Assembly: GCA_003339415.1 (NCBI GenBank)
Contig: PDHQ01000005.1
Location: 1 to 64,000, forward strand
Length of the DNA: 64,000 bases
Origin: Ophiocordyceps camponoti-saundersi (nom. inval.)
Taxonomy: Eukaryota; Ascomycota; Sordariomycetes; Hypocreales; Ophiocordycipitaceae
Direction of reading: 5' to 3'
In this document: positions 52,653-64,000 of the stretch, piece by piece
Layout of the letters: every line of letters begins with the position of its first letter
How positions within the stretch are numbered: the stretch's first letter is position 1
Translations under genes and position numbers: made by a program
The notes under the pieces: model-generated
The model's input: only the letters and a program-made list of their open reading frames with translations
Told to the model about the DNA's origin: nothing
Databases searched by the model: none

Positions 52653-55546
52653 GCCATCTACGGATGAATGACTTGATAGGGGGCGTTGTTGAAGTTCTAG
52701 AAGCTGTTTCTTTCTCAAGCTATCTATCATAATTTAATGATTCGATTCACCAACTCTTGGTACAAGGAAGCCTGGTGGCAAGGGTAGCCAGCTGGTGATG
52801 TTCTTCCTACTTTGATCACTGGTCTCTCCGCAAGTCAAGCGACAAAGAATCGAGCGACCTTCGTCTGTTTAGCTAAGATCTATAGTGTTGTCTGCGGTAG
52901 AAGTTGAATATGGAGCAAGTAGAGCTTCATCAAGAACAAGGATGCTAACAGTTCGTAAACCACCGTCAGCAGACTGAGAGACTTTGATCAATGGCGAGTG
53001 CATATAGACTAACTCTACTGCTTTTGAACGACTTCAGCCGCAGCCGCTGGATATTCTGGTCTTCCTGGAAGATTGAGTAGACAGCTGGTTTTGCCACCCT
53101 TCAACTGAAGAAGCAAGATTAACAATGTTGATATCCCACAACACGTCCGTTGCTGGAGGGAAAATCCACTGAAACACGCCTCTCAGAGCAGGGTCCCATA
53201 GTCAAACACCTCGAACCACGCCCTTGAACCCATACTCGGAAGTGATGAGACGCGGACACGTGGTTTCCAGAAACTCCCATATCCTCTGCTCACTACCCGT
53301 TTAAGCATCATCGGGTCATGAGCCATGCAAGAAAGGGAAAAAGCCAATAGCTTCCTGTCCAGCCCCGAGCTTCCTCCCCCCCTTGCCCTTGTGACCACAC
53401 CTGTTGTCCACATCAAACACATGCGGCAGCAAGGTTCTCCGCGAGATCGACAACCCATCAACCGAATCGGGCTTTTCTCTTCCTCTTCACACACACACAC
53501 AACAACAACAACAAACTCCCCCGCTTTCGATGAGAGGGTGAAGAAAAGAAGTCATGCTCAATGAGTTGTCCTTGTGTGTTTCAGTTTGGCCCCCCACCCC
53601 TTTACTCTTTTGCCCCTTCTGGCTTGAAAGTCGATTTGCCCAATCCAAGAAAAGGATGTTATAAGCAATGACCAGCCAAGCATCAACTTTGGGCGGAAAT
53701 AAAAAAAAAAAGAAGGGCCGATGTCGATGCTACTCTACGCTTGTTCTAAAGGCATGCTTCGCCGACAGAAGCAAAGACCGGTTAAGACGGAGAGGGGAGG
53801 GGGGGGAAAGAAGCTCTGCAGTAGACTGACCCTCCTAGATGCATCGGCCACGGCGAATTTAGGACGAATCAGGGGGCGGGGGGGGGGGGGAAATGGTGAA
53901 CTGCATGTAAGTCCGGGGTTGGGAATTGGAGTCTTTAAATCAACGTCTCATCAGGCTTACCTTGGGGAACTAGGAAGCAAACACGTGGGACGTACTAACA
54001 CGTGGGAGAGCACGAGGCCCCTTGACGTGAATGGGTATGAGTGTACGTACGTATGGGCAACGTCCACAGCTTCAGGGTTCGCTGTTAGTAACAGAATCAC
54101 ACAAGTGCGTGTGTGTAAATTCGTATATATTTCGGCAGCTCTTTGGCTCCGGAATCCGGCATCAAGAGGATCCTGGTTGAGGCTGGTTGAGGTGTAGAGC
54201 GAGGGGCCAAGCCATCCGTCGTGCACAACACCCACTGCAAGTCAGATATGGTGTCGACTCGCTATGCTGCAGGGATAAGACTACGCAGTGACCGGTTCTC
54301 GAATGAGACATCCTTCTGACCTGCTATACAGAGACTAGAAGCTAGATGAAACGAGCAATGGTAGAGGCCGTATGTGACTGGAAGCTGTTTTCCCCAACCG
54401 AGGCAAACTACCACGCATCTTGCCTCTGTAATTCGACGAGCGAGGTTTAGGTGGTGTAGACGGCGTTTCTTAATTACTCTCCGTTGACGAGAATCCTTGC
54501 TCTTCCAACTTGAGAACCTCGTCACAATAGCGTAACATGACAGATGACTTACAGGCAAAGCAAACACACTGAGACATCATGAGAACAGCAGTAGGAGACG
54601 GATCAGAGAGCCTGGCATCTTTGTCCCTTTTCCGTCTTGATCTGGAAACAAGTCTATATACCTGCGTGATGCTGTTACACATGGGAGCGAAGACTGGCAG
54701 ACTTGCGTGCATATCTGCCGGAACGATGACAAGCCTGGAGTAAAAGGGGGCGTATATATAGTGCTACCGGCTCACCACGTACGAAGGGGAAAATCCATCC
54801 CCATAAACCAGAGTTACAATACCTTACCCGTCATATGAGCGGCGCAAACTCGGTGTTCATGGCATTCATGATTCTCCACACTTGATTTATCTCTTGGCTT
54901 GCTGCGGAGAAGGACGGAAATCAGGCAGCGAGCAGCCATCCCTCCTGTCTCTCAAGTGGTCCTCCTCCCTCACCGCTAGAGCAAGTGTGCTATCAACCTC
55001 GGGCCGGCTTGCCAAGCCCTCCGAATGAAGCAGGACGATGAAAGGGATGGCCGTGCCGTCCGCACACCATCTTCTTCTCCCATCTCCTTTCCCTTCTTTC
55101 TCTGTTCTACAGCAATGGAGAAAGAGAGAACAAAAGTTCTAAGTTGTTCGGCCCTTTGGAAGAAATCTCACACACCGAATTTCTCATCAGGTCATATGTA
55201 GCTGCTTCTTCCGGGGTTTGGAAAATGTTGTATCCACGGGTAGTAATCGATCCAATATGTTGCTGCATATTAAGCGAGGATTCGGACATGGGGGAAGGTG
55301 AGGAAATAAAACGCTCGCCTATTGACTGGTGTACATACTTCCGAGGATGGGGTATTCGAGAAGGGTCGTTGTAGATGTGAGGTTGTCGAGTTGATGGTTA
55401 CTGAGTTGGATATAAAGTCGTCTTATAGTCCACGATAGACGACTAGTAGAAAGACAGGACGAGCCAATCTTCTGTTATAAGAATCTCCTTGAGAGTTGGC
55501 TTCTTTGACGTCTGTTTCTAAACACTTTGCTTCTTTCACACCAGCC
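52653..55546. other. 2.9 kb gene-free stretch
   Basis: The longest non-coding interval apart from the left end. Short frames on both strands lack signal peptides, domains or splice logic. It has a CA/ACA repeat at 53490-53514 and G runs at 53808 and 53874-53891. No transposon recognised. Confidence 0.5.
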
Positions 55547-56804
55547 ATGAAGCTCGACAACTTACGATCCATCGGCCTAGTACACGTTCTGGTCCAGACA
55601 CCCGCCGTGCTAGGCCACATCTTCACCGTCAACTGCAAGCCTCTGACGATACAGAGAGCAGACCCGATCCTATACCCCGGCGTCATCTCCCCGCACGTCC
55701 ATACCGTCGTCGGCGGCACGGCCTTCGCCTTGTCCGAGACCAACGACGAGGCCAAGGCCGCCAACGCGACGACCTGCGATAAGACGTTGGACAACAGCAA
55801 CTATTGGCAACCTCAGCTTTACCACCAGCGCTTCGATGGAAAGTTTGAACTGGTGGAGATGCAGGGCATCGTAAGGATCCGGTCCCGGTGACGTCTTTCA
55901 TGCATATATTGTATATGAGGCTAACCCTTACCCTCCTCCCCCCCCCTTTCTCAAATCCCCAGGCCGCTTATTATATTGATCGGGCCTGTGACTACGCTCC
56001 CGGTCGTCAAAACTGCAACAACATGCCGTATGGGAAAGCTCCGCCTGCAGGGTTGCGGATGGTGGTTGGAAACCCTTATCTTCGGTTGGTTCCTTTGACA
56101 GGACGGTCCCGGTAGCGAGGAGGTAACTGATCATGGGTGTATGCAGAGCCTACGACGCATCCAACCCGGAGCAACGTGCCGTTTCTCACATCTGTCTGGG
56201 CAAGGATTTCTCTCATGACACGCCTCATCTTCCGTCGGAGAAATGCGAGCGTCTCCGAGCCGAGACATACTTTCCTTCCTGCTGGGATGGGAAGAATCTC
56301 GACAGTCCAAACCACAAGAGCCATGTCAGTAGAGCAAAAGTCTCATAGCAGTCTGTGCCATGACAGTCCGGCACTGACACTCTTCATCGAACATAGATGG
56401 CGTTTCCCGCAATCGGAGATTACAACACCGGCGTCTGCCCTCCATCACACCCAACCGCCATCCTCTCCGTCTTCCTCGAGTTCTTCTACGACACAGCGGC
56501 CGTCAAGAACTTCAACCGCTGGGTGTGGTCCATGGGCGACCCAACCGGCTACGGCCTGCACGGAGACTTCATCAACGGATGGACAGACCAGTCGGCGCTG
56601 GAGCGGGCCATGGATACTTGCACCGGCTCGCAGGGCGTCAATGATGCTCGGTGCAGTCTCAACGTCGGACCGAACGGGCCCGGTCAGCCGAGCCTTCAGT
56701 CCCCGCAGATTTCGCCTCCCAACGAGGAGGTGGGCCTTCGCGGGCCTCTTGACAGGTTGCCGGGGGACAATCCCGTTACAGGGCAGACGATTGTTGGCTA
56801 CTAG
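55547..56804 (+). CDS. DUF1996-domain secreted protein
   Basis: Extracellular fungal protein family of unknown activity, often carrying WSC domains (none here). Exons 55547-55870, 55963-56084, 56147-56324 and 56397-56804; introns of 92, 62 and 72 nt; 343 aa, frames agreeing throughout. A weak signal peptide is possible in MKLDNLRSIGLVHVLVQTPA with VLGHIF. The domain begins RADPILYPGVISPHVHTVVG and continues NYWQPQLYHQ, AAYYIDRACDYAPGRQNCNN, RAVSHICLGKDFSHDTPHLP, FPSCWDGKNLDSPNHKSHMA, PTAILSVFLEFFYDT and GYGLHGDFINGWTD. These blocks with paired Cys and conserved His (HVHTV, LYHQ) are the family's hallmark. It lies just upstream of the HET gene on the same strand. Confidence 0.93.
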
Positions 56805-57098
56805 GTAGTATTCTGTAAGGACGCAAGTGTGTGTGTCTTCAAGGTCCGGCTCTGCAGGTCATTCCATGTCTTGAACGAGAGAGTGAGTGAATAGTGAGAT
56901 GTCGAATGTGAGAGACTTGTTAGTTATGCACTCATAAGGACACCGAGATAAGATCCCCCCTCCCTCTGTCTCCCCCCCCTTGTCCCTGTCCCTGTCGAAT
57001 GAAATCAATCTCACACGTCCGCATGGGTGATGACCTGCGGGGTAGCGCAGCAGCCTTTCATAGCATTACACACTTCAAGGCTGATTCAGGTTATCAAT

Positions 57099-58961
57099 AT
57101 GCTTGCATACAGTCAACTCAATACCGGTGACATACGGCTCCTTCGTCTTACAAGAAACCATGACAGTTCAAGCCTCGATCTCGTCACGTATTCTCTCGCA
57201 GCCGAGCTTCCGCCTTTCACTGCCCTCTCTTACGTATGGGGAGACCCAGCAGATGTCGTGCAGCTGGACTGGGGCGGGGAGACGGTGTCTATGACGCGCA
57301 ACCTGAGGGCGATATTACAATGCCTCGCATCATCCATGGCATCAGACAGCGAACCCGTGCTCTTATGGATCGACGCTCTCTGCATCAACCAGACAGATCT
57401 AAAAGAACGAGCAGAGCAAATCAACCTCATGAACCAGATATACTCTCGAGCCGACCCCGTCCTCGTCTTCCTCTCCACAACGTCAGCTCCCTTCAAAGTC
57501 GGACTAAGTTTCCTTCGACAAGCAGCCGCTCACCCAGAATGGCATTACGAGCCGTCACTACAACCTCATCTGACGCTCCCATCATCAGACCTAGACGCCC
57601 ATTCCGAAACGCTACGAGATTCCGTCATTGCCATCTTCGCCGCTCCCTGGTGGACCAGAGTCTGGACCGTTCAGGAGTTCGTCCTCTCCGACCGGGTCGT
57701 CTTCCGCTGCGGCGACGAGGAGATGGATGACAAGACTTTGCTGGCTGCTTTCGAAAGCCTCAAGATTCACGAGAGCAGCTGTTGTTGGACGGCGAGGCGT
57801 GAAGCAAACGGTGACTCCAAGGGCTATCTCGAGCTCCCCAGCAGCGCCAATGGTGGTCTTTCTCTGTACAAGGCGACGATGCGCTTCGATCAACTGCACG
57901 TCATGCGAAATGCCCAAGAGTACGACGCGAGAAGCCTACTCGGTGCCCTGGCTACGTTTCGTACCCGGCAATGCGTCGACGCCCGAGATCACATATTCGG
58001 CATGTTTGGCTTGGATCTTGGCAGCGAGTTTCGAGATTTGAAGGCTCGGCTGCATGTTGACTATACGGTCTCCCCGACGGAGCTTTTCGCCGACGTGGCT
58101 TGTTCCATTATTCGTTCCTCGGGCAGCTTAGACGTCTTGAGCCATGTTTGTCAGTATCCCAGTACTAGAGGTCAGCTTTCAGGGCTGCCGAGCTGGGTTC
58201 CGGACTGGACTGCTACGGTTGAAGAGACGTTCCACCACTATTATGCGGAGCGAACGAGGCGAATAGCTCTCTCCAACGCGTCGATGAACCTTGAGGCTGA
58301 ATGGGAACGGCTCAGTGATGGAAGAGTATCGACTAAAGCCATGATAATCGGTAGCATCAAGACAACCGAGATCGGGTACCAGACCTCTAATCCTCCAATG
58401 TTCGGTCAGAAGCTCCTCAAGACCTGGCTCGAGGTGTTCAATTGCCGTTGCAACTGGGACTCGGATTGCCAGCATCTGATTCATGACGGTCCAGCTCATT
58501 CCAAGGACGAAGACAGACCCTCGCTATCAGAGTTTAGCGAGATGATAACCGGAGGACACGCTCTATCACAGTGGCAGAACGATTCAGGCAGACAACTAAA
58601 GGCGTTCGAAGACTGGCGTGACTGGCTTACGCACGAGAACCCGGAAGCACTACCAAAAGAGACGAGACAGAATGCTCGAAACTTTGACGATTTGGTCAAG
58701 TCGGCTTCTCTCGAGAGGTGCATGTTTCTCACGGATACTGGACGTGTGGGCTTCGGACCTGAGGCTACGCGAGAAGGAGACGTGGTCGTTCTGATGATGG
58801 GAGGAAGAGTGCCCTTTATTGTGAGGCGAGTCAACGCAGTGACTCAAGCTAATCACTACCGGCTGCTAGGAGATGCATTTGTGCATAAGGGGATGCTTGG
58901 GGAAGTCTGCCTAAGGCTTCCCTTGCTTGGGAAAAGGTGGGAAAGGATCTACCTGCACTGA
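57099..58961 (+). CDS. heterokaryon incompatibility (HET) domain protein
   Basis: Cytosolic HET-domain protein of the kind that triggers cell death on non-self fusion in some members; most are of unknown specificity. A single exon codes for 620 aa from 57099 (MLAYSQLNTGDIRLLRL), preferred over the upstream ATG at 57027 because HET proteins begin close to this block. Family motifs: PPFTALSYVWGDP, VLLWIDALCINQTDLKERAE, QINLMNQIYSRADPVLVFL, and WWTRVWTVQEFVLSDRV, then ARDHIFGMFGLDL and LPSWVPDWTATVEE. The C-terminal third is variable with GFGPEATREGDVVVLMMGG near the end. No TIR, NACHT or STAND module is fused. No partner gene of a known incompatibility pair sits next to it. Confidence 0.92.
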   Translation: MLAYSQLNTGDIRLLRLTRNHDSSSLDLVTYSLAAELPPFTALSYVWGDPADVVQLDWGGETVSMTRNLRAILQCLASSMASDSEPVLLWIDALCINQTDLKERAEQINLMNQIYSRADPVLVFLSTTSAPFKVGLSFLRQAAAHPEWHYEPSLQPHLTLPSSDLDAHSETLRDSVIAIFAAPWWTRVWTVQEFVLSDRVVFRCGDEEMDDKTLLAAFESLKIHESSCCWTARREANGDSKGYLELPSSANGGLSLYKATMRFDQLHVMRNAQEYDARSLLGALATFRTRQCVDARDHIFGMFGLDLGSEFRDLKARLHVDYTVSPTELFADVACSIIRSSGSLDVLSHVCQYPSTRGQLSGLPSWVPDWTATVEETFHHYYAERTRRIALSNASMNLEAEWERLSDGRVSTKAMIIGSIKTTEIGYQTSNPPMFGQKLLKTWLEVFNCRCNWDSDCQHLIHDGPAHSKDEDRPSLSEFSEMITGGHALSQWQNDSGRQLKAFEDWRDWLTHENPEALPKETRQNARNFDDLVKSASLERCMFLTDTGRVGFGPEATREGDVVVLMMGGRVPFIVRRVNAVTQANHYRLLGDAFVHKGMLGEVCLRLPLLGKRWERIYLH

Positions 58962-59234
58962 CGGCGGAGAATGCGAGTATCATGTGTATACTTGGGGTTG
59001 TTTCGGGCTTGTTTATCGAGCGAGGAGAAGGATTGAACGTACCGTTAGGTTTTACTTTGACAGAGATTAACGAGCACAGAGACAGATGGAGACAGATGGA
59101 GAGACAAAGACGCGTTTGAAGGCACTGCGGATCTTTCTATCTCGTCTGCTTTTTCTCACGAGCCGTCACTTTAGCGGACTCGAGACACAGAACTCTGCAC
59201 TACTTGTACGACAGAAACCCTTCTTTACAGCGGC

Positions 59235-59719
59235 TCAGAACTGCCCATCGTTGTTGAGCTGCTCCTCAGCCTGCGCCTGAGCATGACGCTTCGCCTTTTC
59301 CGAGTCGATATAGTCGAGACCTTTTGTCTCGACCTCTCTATCGACGAAGGCTCCAATGACGCCGGCGAGGATTTCCTTTGCCTTGGCATGGCTATCGGGT
59401 TGGCCTGCGGGATTCGAAGACAGGGTGTAAGTAAAGAAGAGAAGAAGCGAACAGCGGTTCATTTTATTCTTACCATTTCTTGATACGTGGTCCTCGTATG
59501 CTTTGGCGGCCTCGTAGGCGGCGGCGCCTCCGATGAGTTCGTGAGAGAATTTGGCTTCGTGAGGCTGAGAGCCTTGCGTCAACTCTTCGTAGGCACGAGC
59601 CTGTTGAGAGTCATCTAGATGGTGGAATATGAGGTTAGGGAAGATGGTTACTGTAGTAGGGAAAGCACATGAGACGGGGGGAGGGGGGGGTTGATATGTG
59701 TACCATCGAACCAACCCAT
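59235..59719 (-). CDS. CipC-like (DUF3759) protein
   Basis: Small cytosolic protein of a family first noted as induced by concanamycin in Aspergillus nidulans; molecular role unknown. Exons 59719-59704 (16 nt), 59614-59474 and 59404-59235 (introns of 89 and 69 nt) give 108 aa. Splicing yields MGWFDDDSQQARAYEEL, then HEAKFSHELIGGAAAYEAAK and AYEDHVSRNGQPDSHAKAKE, then GAFVDREVETKGLDYIDSEK with a charged tail. The MGWFD start comes entirely from the mini-exon. Nearly every family block is present, so the assignment is firm. Confidence 0.93.
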
Positions 59720-61208
59720 GGTTGTTGTAGAGCGAGGTACGTGTTAAAATAGAGGACAAAGTGTTGGTGTAAGTGGGAAGAGATTCACGATGGATTCGAG
59801 GATGTTGAGCAACAGGACCAACACATGCCAGACAAAGGGAAACGCAAAAGACTTTATACATGATGAGTCCAAAGAGTCTCCCGGCATCTTGTCCCGGTGC
59901 GAAACAGGACCGGCCGGGCTTACAAGCAATGGCATTAAGGGTGGGCTCAGCCACCCCGATATGCGTCATAACCAACGTAGCTTACCACGGTAGGAGTTGG
60001 GCAGAAGCTGCGAAGCTAAGGCGGACGAATTAGTCTGGCCAGGGTTTGTCTCAGCTGCCTTCATTAGAGGGGGAAACCAATGAACAAGGAAGAGGGTGAA
60101 TGTGCCATCTCTATTCGTTCAATCCTCCGGCGTATCATGGATGAGAAAAACGCCTTGCCGATGAAGAAATGCCGCCTTTTTGTCGTTGGGCCATCCTTGA
60201 CTTACATATATATACACACACACACACAACTCGGAGGTCCGGCACCAAAGAAGAGAACAAGACTAGGTAGATAGATAACGTGGGTGTGCGAGGGAACAGT
60301 CGCTGTATGTATGTACTTCCTCGGAGATGGTTCGTGCTACCTACCGTCTGCTAGTAGCTGACTGCCCTTGCATGTCCTAGTATCACGACCATGGGTTGTT
60401 CCCATTGCCGAATTCCGACTGCGAGAGGGTTAACTGGGTCTCGAAGCTTCTGGGAATCGACCTTGGGCGGGGGGAGCTAGGAAGTTGTCGTGCCGTCGGG
60501 AATAAGCGACAAGTCGTCGTTTCCTCTGCGTCAACTGCGTACCTACTGGAGATGTATTCTTGGTGTTGTTGACATGAAGAGGAGGCAGATGCGCTGGTTT
60601 AGTTCAGTATACAATATCAGGACCGGGGCTCTACATGCCGGTCTTCTGTCTTGTCGTGTCTACTCATAGATAAGACAAGTTCGCAACATTATAGGGCAGA
60701 GTAAAGATGGTACTGAAGATGCCCTTGATTGACATGTGTTGTCCTATGATCCGAGGCACAAAGACCAAGAATAAACCCAGCAGAAGCGAGCCATGTAGAC
60801 GATGAATGACCAGATGGCAGATGAACGGCTGAGGCACCCGACAGTCAAGAATGGGCTCCAGTGATCGACAAAGGAGGCAGCGAGACCAAAGTCTCAAGGT
60901 CTGAACAGCAAAGGTCGATTGATGTACGATCTAGAAAGAGGCCAAAACTCCTCTTCCTGGCACTAAGTAAGGGGTTCCGATCTAGAAAGAGGCCAAACTC
61001 CTCTCCCCGGTACTAACTAAGGGGCTCTGCTGAGTCGAACTTGACAAAGCGATACATGGTCGGCCCCTCCAGACGTTGATTCGGGAGGCCCAGAGGGATG
61101 AACGAGAGATCCACGACGAGATATAGAAGGAGGGTCTGCAGCCGCTTTGCGAAGTTCTATACCCTTGCCCATCCAAGTTCCTCCAAGCCAAACCCGTGTC
61201 TTCGCCCT
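59720..61208. other. 1.5 kb intergenic with a 51-bp tandem duplication
   Basis: No supportable gene. It has a CA microsatellite near 60213-60228, TATGTATG at 60305, and two diverged 51-bp direct copies beginning GATCTAGAAAGAGGCC at 60928 and 60979. Confidence 0.5.
60928..61029. repeat. 51-bp tandem duplication, diverged
   Basis: Two adjacent copies starting at 60928 and 60979 share GATCTAGAAAGAGGCCAAA and AAGGGG with several substitutions and one base of length change. No coding frame spans them. Confidence 0.85.
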
Positions 61209-61599
61209 CTAGTAGGTCTTGGTGATGAACGCCGAGTTGTTCTGCACTGGCGGCTTAGCCCCAGCCTTGGCCGAGTCACCCTTCTTGGAAATCAGAATCG
61301 CCAAGACGTCTGATGAAGGGTGTTAGCAAAACATGAAAAGCATTCAGAGCTTTTGCTACTGGGCAGACAGGCAGGTACTCACTGTTGACGTCCATCTCGG
61401 ATGGCTTGATCACCTTGGTGTGAATGGTGATGGCCTCGTCCACGACTCTGCTCCAGAAAAACTTGAAGTTGTCGAAGATGTCATCCGCCGTTTTGATCGG
61501 CTTGTAGTCAGGGGCGAAACTGCCGACGACTGTCGAGAGCAGCATCGTGAAGGCCACGATGACCACGAGGAAGATGGACTGTCCGCGGAAAACCTGCAT
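61209..61599 (-). CDS. small signal-anchored protein, unknown function
   Basis: Not recognised by name. Exons 61599-61383 and 61309-61209 (73-nt intron GTGAGT, TGCTAACAC branch, ATCAG) give 105 aa. The N terminus is a hydrophobic segment after a short start (SIFLVVIVAFTMLLSTVVGS), either a signal peptide or a membrane anchor. The mature part, DDIFDNFKFFWSRVVDEAIT, KVIKPSEMDVNNVLAILISK and the tail PPVQNNSAFITKTY, has no cysteine. Splicing gives ..MDVNNVLAILISKKG in frame. I have an impression of similar short fungal proteins with an xxFENFKFFW block, but no function. Confidence 0.8.
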
Positions 61600-64000
61600 T
61601 CTTGCGACTTGGCTTTTCGATTCCTTGCCGTGTTTTGTCTTTCCCGTCTCTTTTGGACCGAGGCGTAATGCTCGTGATGGTTGTTTGGAGTTTCAGAAGG
61701 GGAAAAGGATCGGGAGCAAAGATAAGTTTCTGATGAGAGAACCAATGAGTGAAGAAGCTGATGAGAGAGCCTGAGGGAGTGATTCAATGACGGAGGAGTG
61801 ATGGGTTTAAATAATCCAAGATGATCCCCCTTCCCCTCTCCTGATCAAGCGTGCAAGAGAGACTGGTGAACTCTCAAGAAAAGAAGGAAATCCCCTCTGG
61901 GGCTTCAAGTCCATCGTCAATGCTCTTTCGAGAGACGAAGAAACAACAACAGATGAGCTAGGAAACCGAATTGGTGCATCTTGCACCGCTCTGTTGCCCA
62001 TCATCGTCCTCATCCCTTGTTGACGGAGGTGAACGAGGGTAACTCCCGCCGGCTTTCTCCTCTAGATGGCATGATCGTTCTTTCATTCTTGCCTGCAAGC
62101 CTTTGCTCTTCCGAACCGGGGTATGATGACACTCTGTTGGATTTCTTTTTTTTCTCCTTGACTGGTTTGACGGTTTTGCCATGGCATGGATTTTGCCATT
62201 GTTTTCATTTTCAACGACGACGTCCAATCCTCATCTGTTAAACGGAAGTAAGAGCTCGCATTTGGCTCGAAAAAATAAACATGACAATAACAACAACAAC
62301 ATCAACAGCGCCTGGCCCAGGGGGTTGGGACACTTGAGGCCATGGCGTTCCACAGCCCAGGGACAGGATTGGCTTGAATGAGGGGAAGGAGGCGGGGAAG
62401 AGGGACGGGCTGCGTCTTTCAGGTGAGTATATAGAGAAGAGGGGAAGTGCATGTTTGTTATGAGCCTTACTTGACTGTTATCCCGGCTTCATCCGCCTCG
62501 CTAAGAAGGCCTTCATGGGCGCGTCTTCCCCGCAATCACCACCGATTGGGTTGGCTTATCTTAACTTCAAGCCTGCTTCGAACTTCATTTGCGATACGGT
62601 TGAATGGCTCGGGCGCCTGTACTGTCAGGCTTGGCTCCAAGTGTTAACAAAGAAGGGTAGCAGCGTTGATTGATGCATCATCTCTCTCTCTCTCAATCGT
62701 CATGTAAGAAAGAATGCCTGTCAGTCTGGCATGACTAAGCTGTTAGAAATTGGTCGGCCCTGCCACCAGCTGCCTACCACCTACTGCCTACCAGCTGCTA
62801 GCAGGCCAGGCACCTGGCTACTGATGGCAGGCCTCAGAGTCAGAGGCTTCCCGAACAAGAAGAGATAAGCCATCAGTCTAAGATGATGATGAACTGTGTA
62901 TCCGTAGAATTGAGCCAAGGCCCTGAGGCCATGTACAGAGTGCCTGAGCACATGACCTCTGGCTAAGCTAAGTTGGGGGGACGCCCAGTGCCACCATCTA
63001 CAACCGTGGATGCAACTTCAGGTAGCAGCTAGACGGCTGGCTCGCCTGAAGAGATAGGGCTGTGAGGCTTTCAACCAGCACAGTCAGGAAGTGATTGTTG
63101 GAGTTCATCGGGATGAGAATTGTGAATGAAAAAAAAGATCATCTCGCCACGAGTACCAAGACCATTCATTGTCCAAGGCATTGCTTGATGGGCAATGGCT
63201 GAGTTGAAGGCTTTCAAGAGGGGCGTTGATGCAATTGCGGAGAATCGAGGCATACATAGCATCCGATCCGCCTCAGTTCATCAGCTCCCACCCGCTGTCA
63301 TCCACCTGACGGTTGGTCGTCGTTGGCGACGCGGCAAATGGAAAGAGACGAAAGCAGCCAGACGTTTCTACGCTCGATCAGCGGATGGGAAGAGTTATAA
63401 TGCTTGCTGGGGCCGCTCATGAGACTGCAGATGATGCTTGATCTCTTCTAGCTCGACGCGTGGGCCGTTGATCTAGACTTTGTTGTTTCCACAGCCTACC
63501 TACCTATGTGGATGAGGCTTTCGCCGTCACCGTACCGAACCAAGTCGCCCGCCCATCTTGTACAGCTATTGAGTATCAGAAAGGCCTGTTGGGTATCACA
63601 TCACCGGCACTCACGTACTCAGCATGCATCCCCATTCCCTCTTCTTCCATCACGGGGTGGCGATGTTGCCGAGGAGCAACAGCAGCGAGGTAAGGACCAA
63701 GCGGCCCGCGAATAACGATGCGGGAAGGCTAACTAGGAAGAGGGAGGGGAAGTTCAAGTCGGATGATCAGAACACAGCCGAGTTCCTAGACCCTTACTTA
63801 TATAACGGCACGTCTTTTGCGCCCCGGTCTGACGGTGGTGAAAGGAAGTTCGCTCCTGAATCAAGAGTCCAGCTGAAGAGTAAGTAGAACATCCTATCCT
63901 TTGTATATATGAGGGCTAGACAGATGGAGGGCTTCGCCAACAAGAATGCCCGACCTTGTGCTAGAAAGATGACTGAATACCCCGTCAAAGCCGCCCCGTC
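61600..64000. other. 2.4 kb right end, no clear gene
   Basis: Short frames only. At 63497-63688 an open stretch is preceded by a pyrimidine-rich TTTCCACAG and followed by AG/GTAAGG with a GGCTAAC downstream, so it could be an internal exon of a gene I cannot complete (LPTYVDEAFAVTVPNQVARP in frame), but no family is recognised. Short imperfect palindromes occur at 62760-62835. Confidence 0.3.

Overview
The window is nuclear DNA of a filamentous ascomycete (Pezizomycotina, most likely Sordariomycetes). The reasons are short GT..AG introns (mostly 50-110 nt) with CTRAC-like branch points, a CFEM protein, a HET-domain protein, a DUF1996 protein, a CipC-like protein and a monomodular NRPS-like enzyme, mixed with single-copy eukaryotic genes. 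I resolve 26 protein-coding loci, most of them rebuilt from several exons. I found no rRNA, tRNA, CRISPR or intact transposon.

Layout. 1-16 kb holds mainly core genes: GPI2 (GPI-anchor synthesis), a GPI-anchored CFEM protein, MED31 facing RPC11, a YAR1-like ankyrin protein, a thaumatin-like gene cut by an in-frame TAG, and an Hsp70-superfamily gene. 17.6-27 kb holds an unrecognised conserved protein, a cytochrome P450, and an A-T-C NRPS-like synthetase divergent from the P450. 27-37 kb holds a multi-pass membrane protein, a dysferlin-domain peroxin, a phenylalanine ammonia-lyase-family enzyme whose MIO tripeptide reads Ala-Cys-Gly, and mitoribosomal mL50. 38-46 kb alternates small cysteine-rich secreted or membrane proteins with core metabolism (threonine synthase, a purine phosphoribosyltransferase, an OXLD1-like mitochondrial protein). 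48-62 kb is sparser and more accessory: an intracellular GH43, a seven-TM-type DUF3112-like protein, a DUF1996 secreted protein, a HET protein, a CipC-like protein and a small membrane-anchored protein.

How genes may work together. The P450 and NRPS-like genes share a 2 kb divergent promoter region and look like a small specialised-metabolite pair. The ammonia-lyase 5 kb beyond could supply an aryl-acrylate to the synthetase, but membrane-protein and peroxin genes lie between, so this is only a hypothesis. The rest shows no operon-like logic beyond divergent or convergent pairs.

Sequence quality. The window opens with 126 G, and all three N gaps (17145, 31533, 50245) sit inside poly-C tracts. 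At 50 kb a noisy copy of the same ~75 bp flanks the gap on both sides. These look like sequencing or assembly artefacts. Noncoding DNA is rich in GA/CT, CA/GT and TCATCG microsatellites and TATGTATG motifs.
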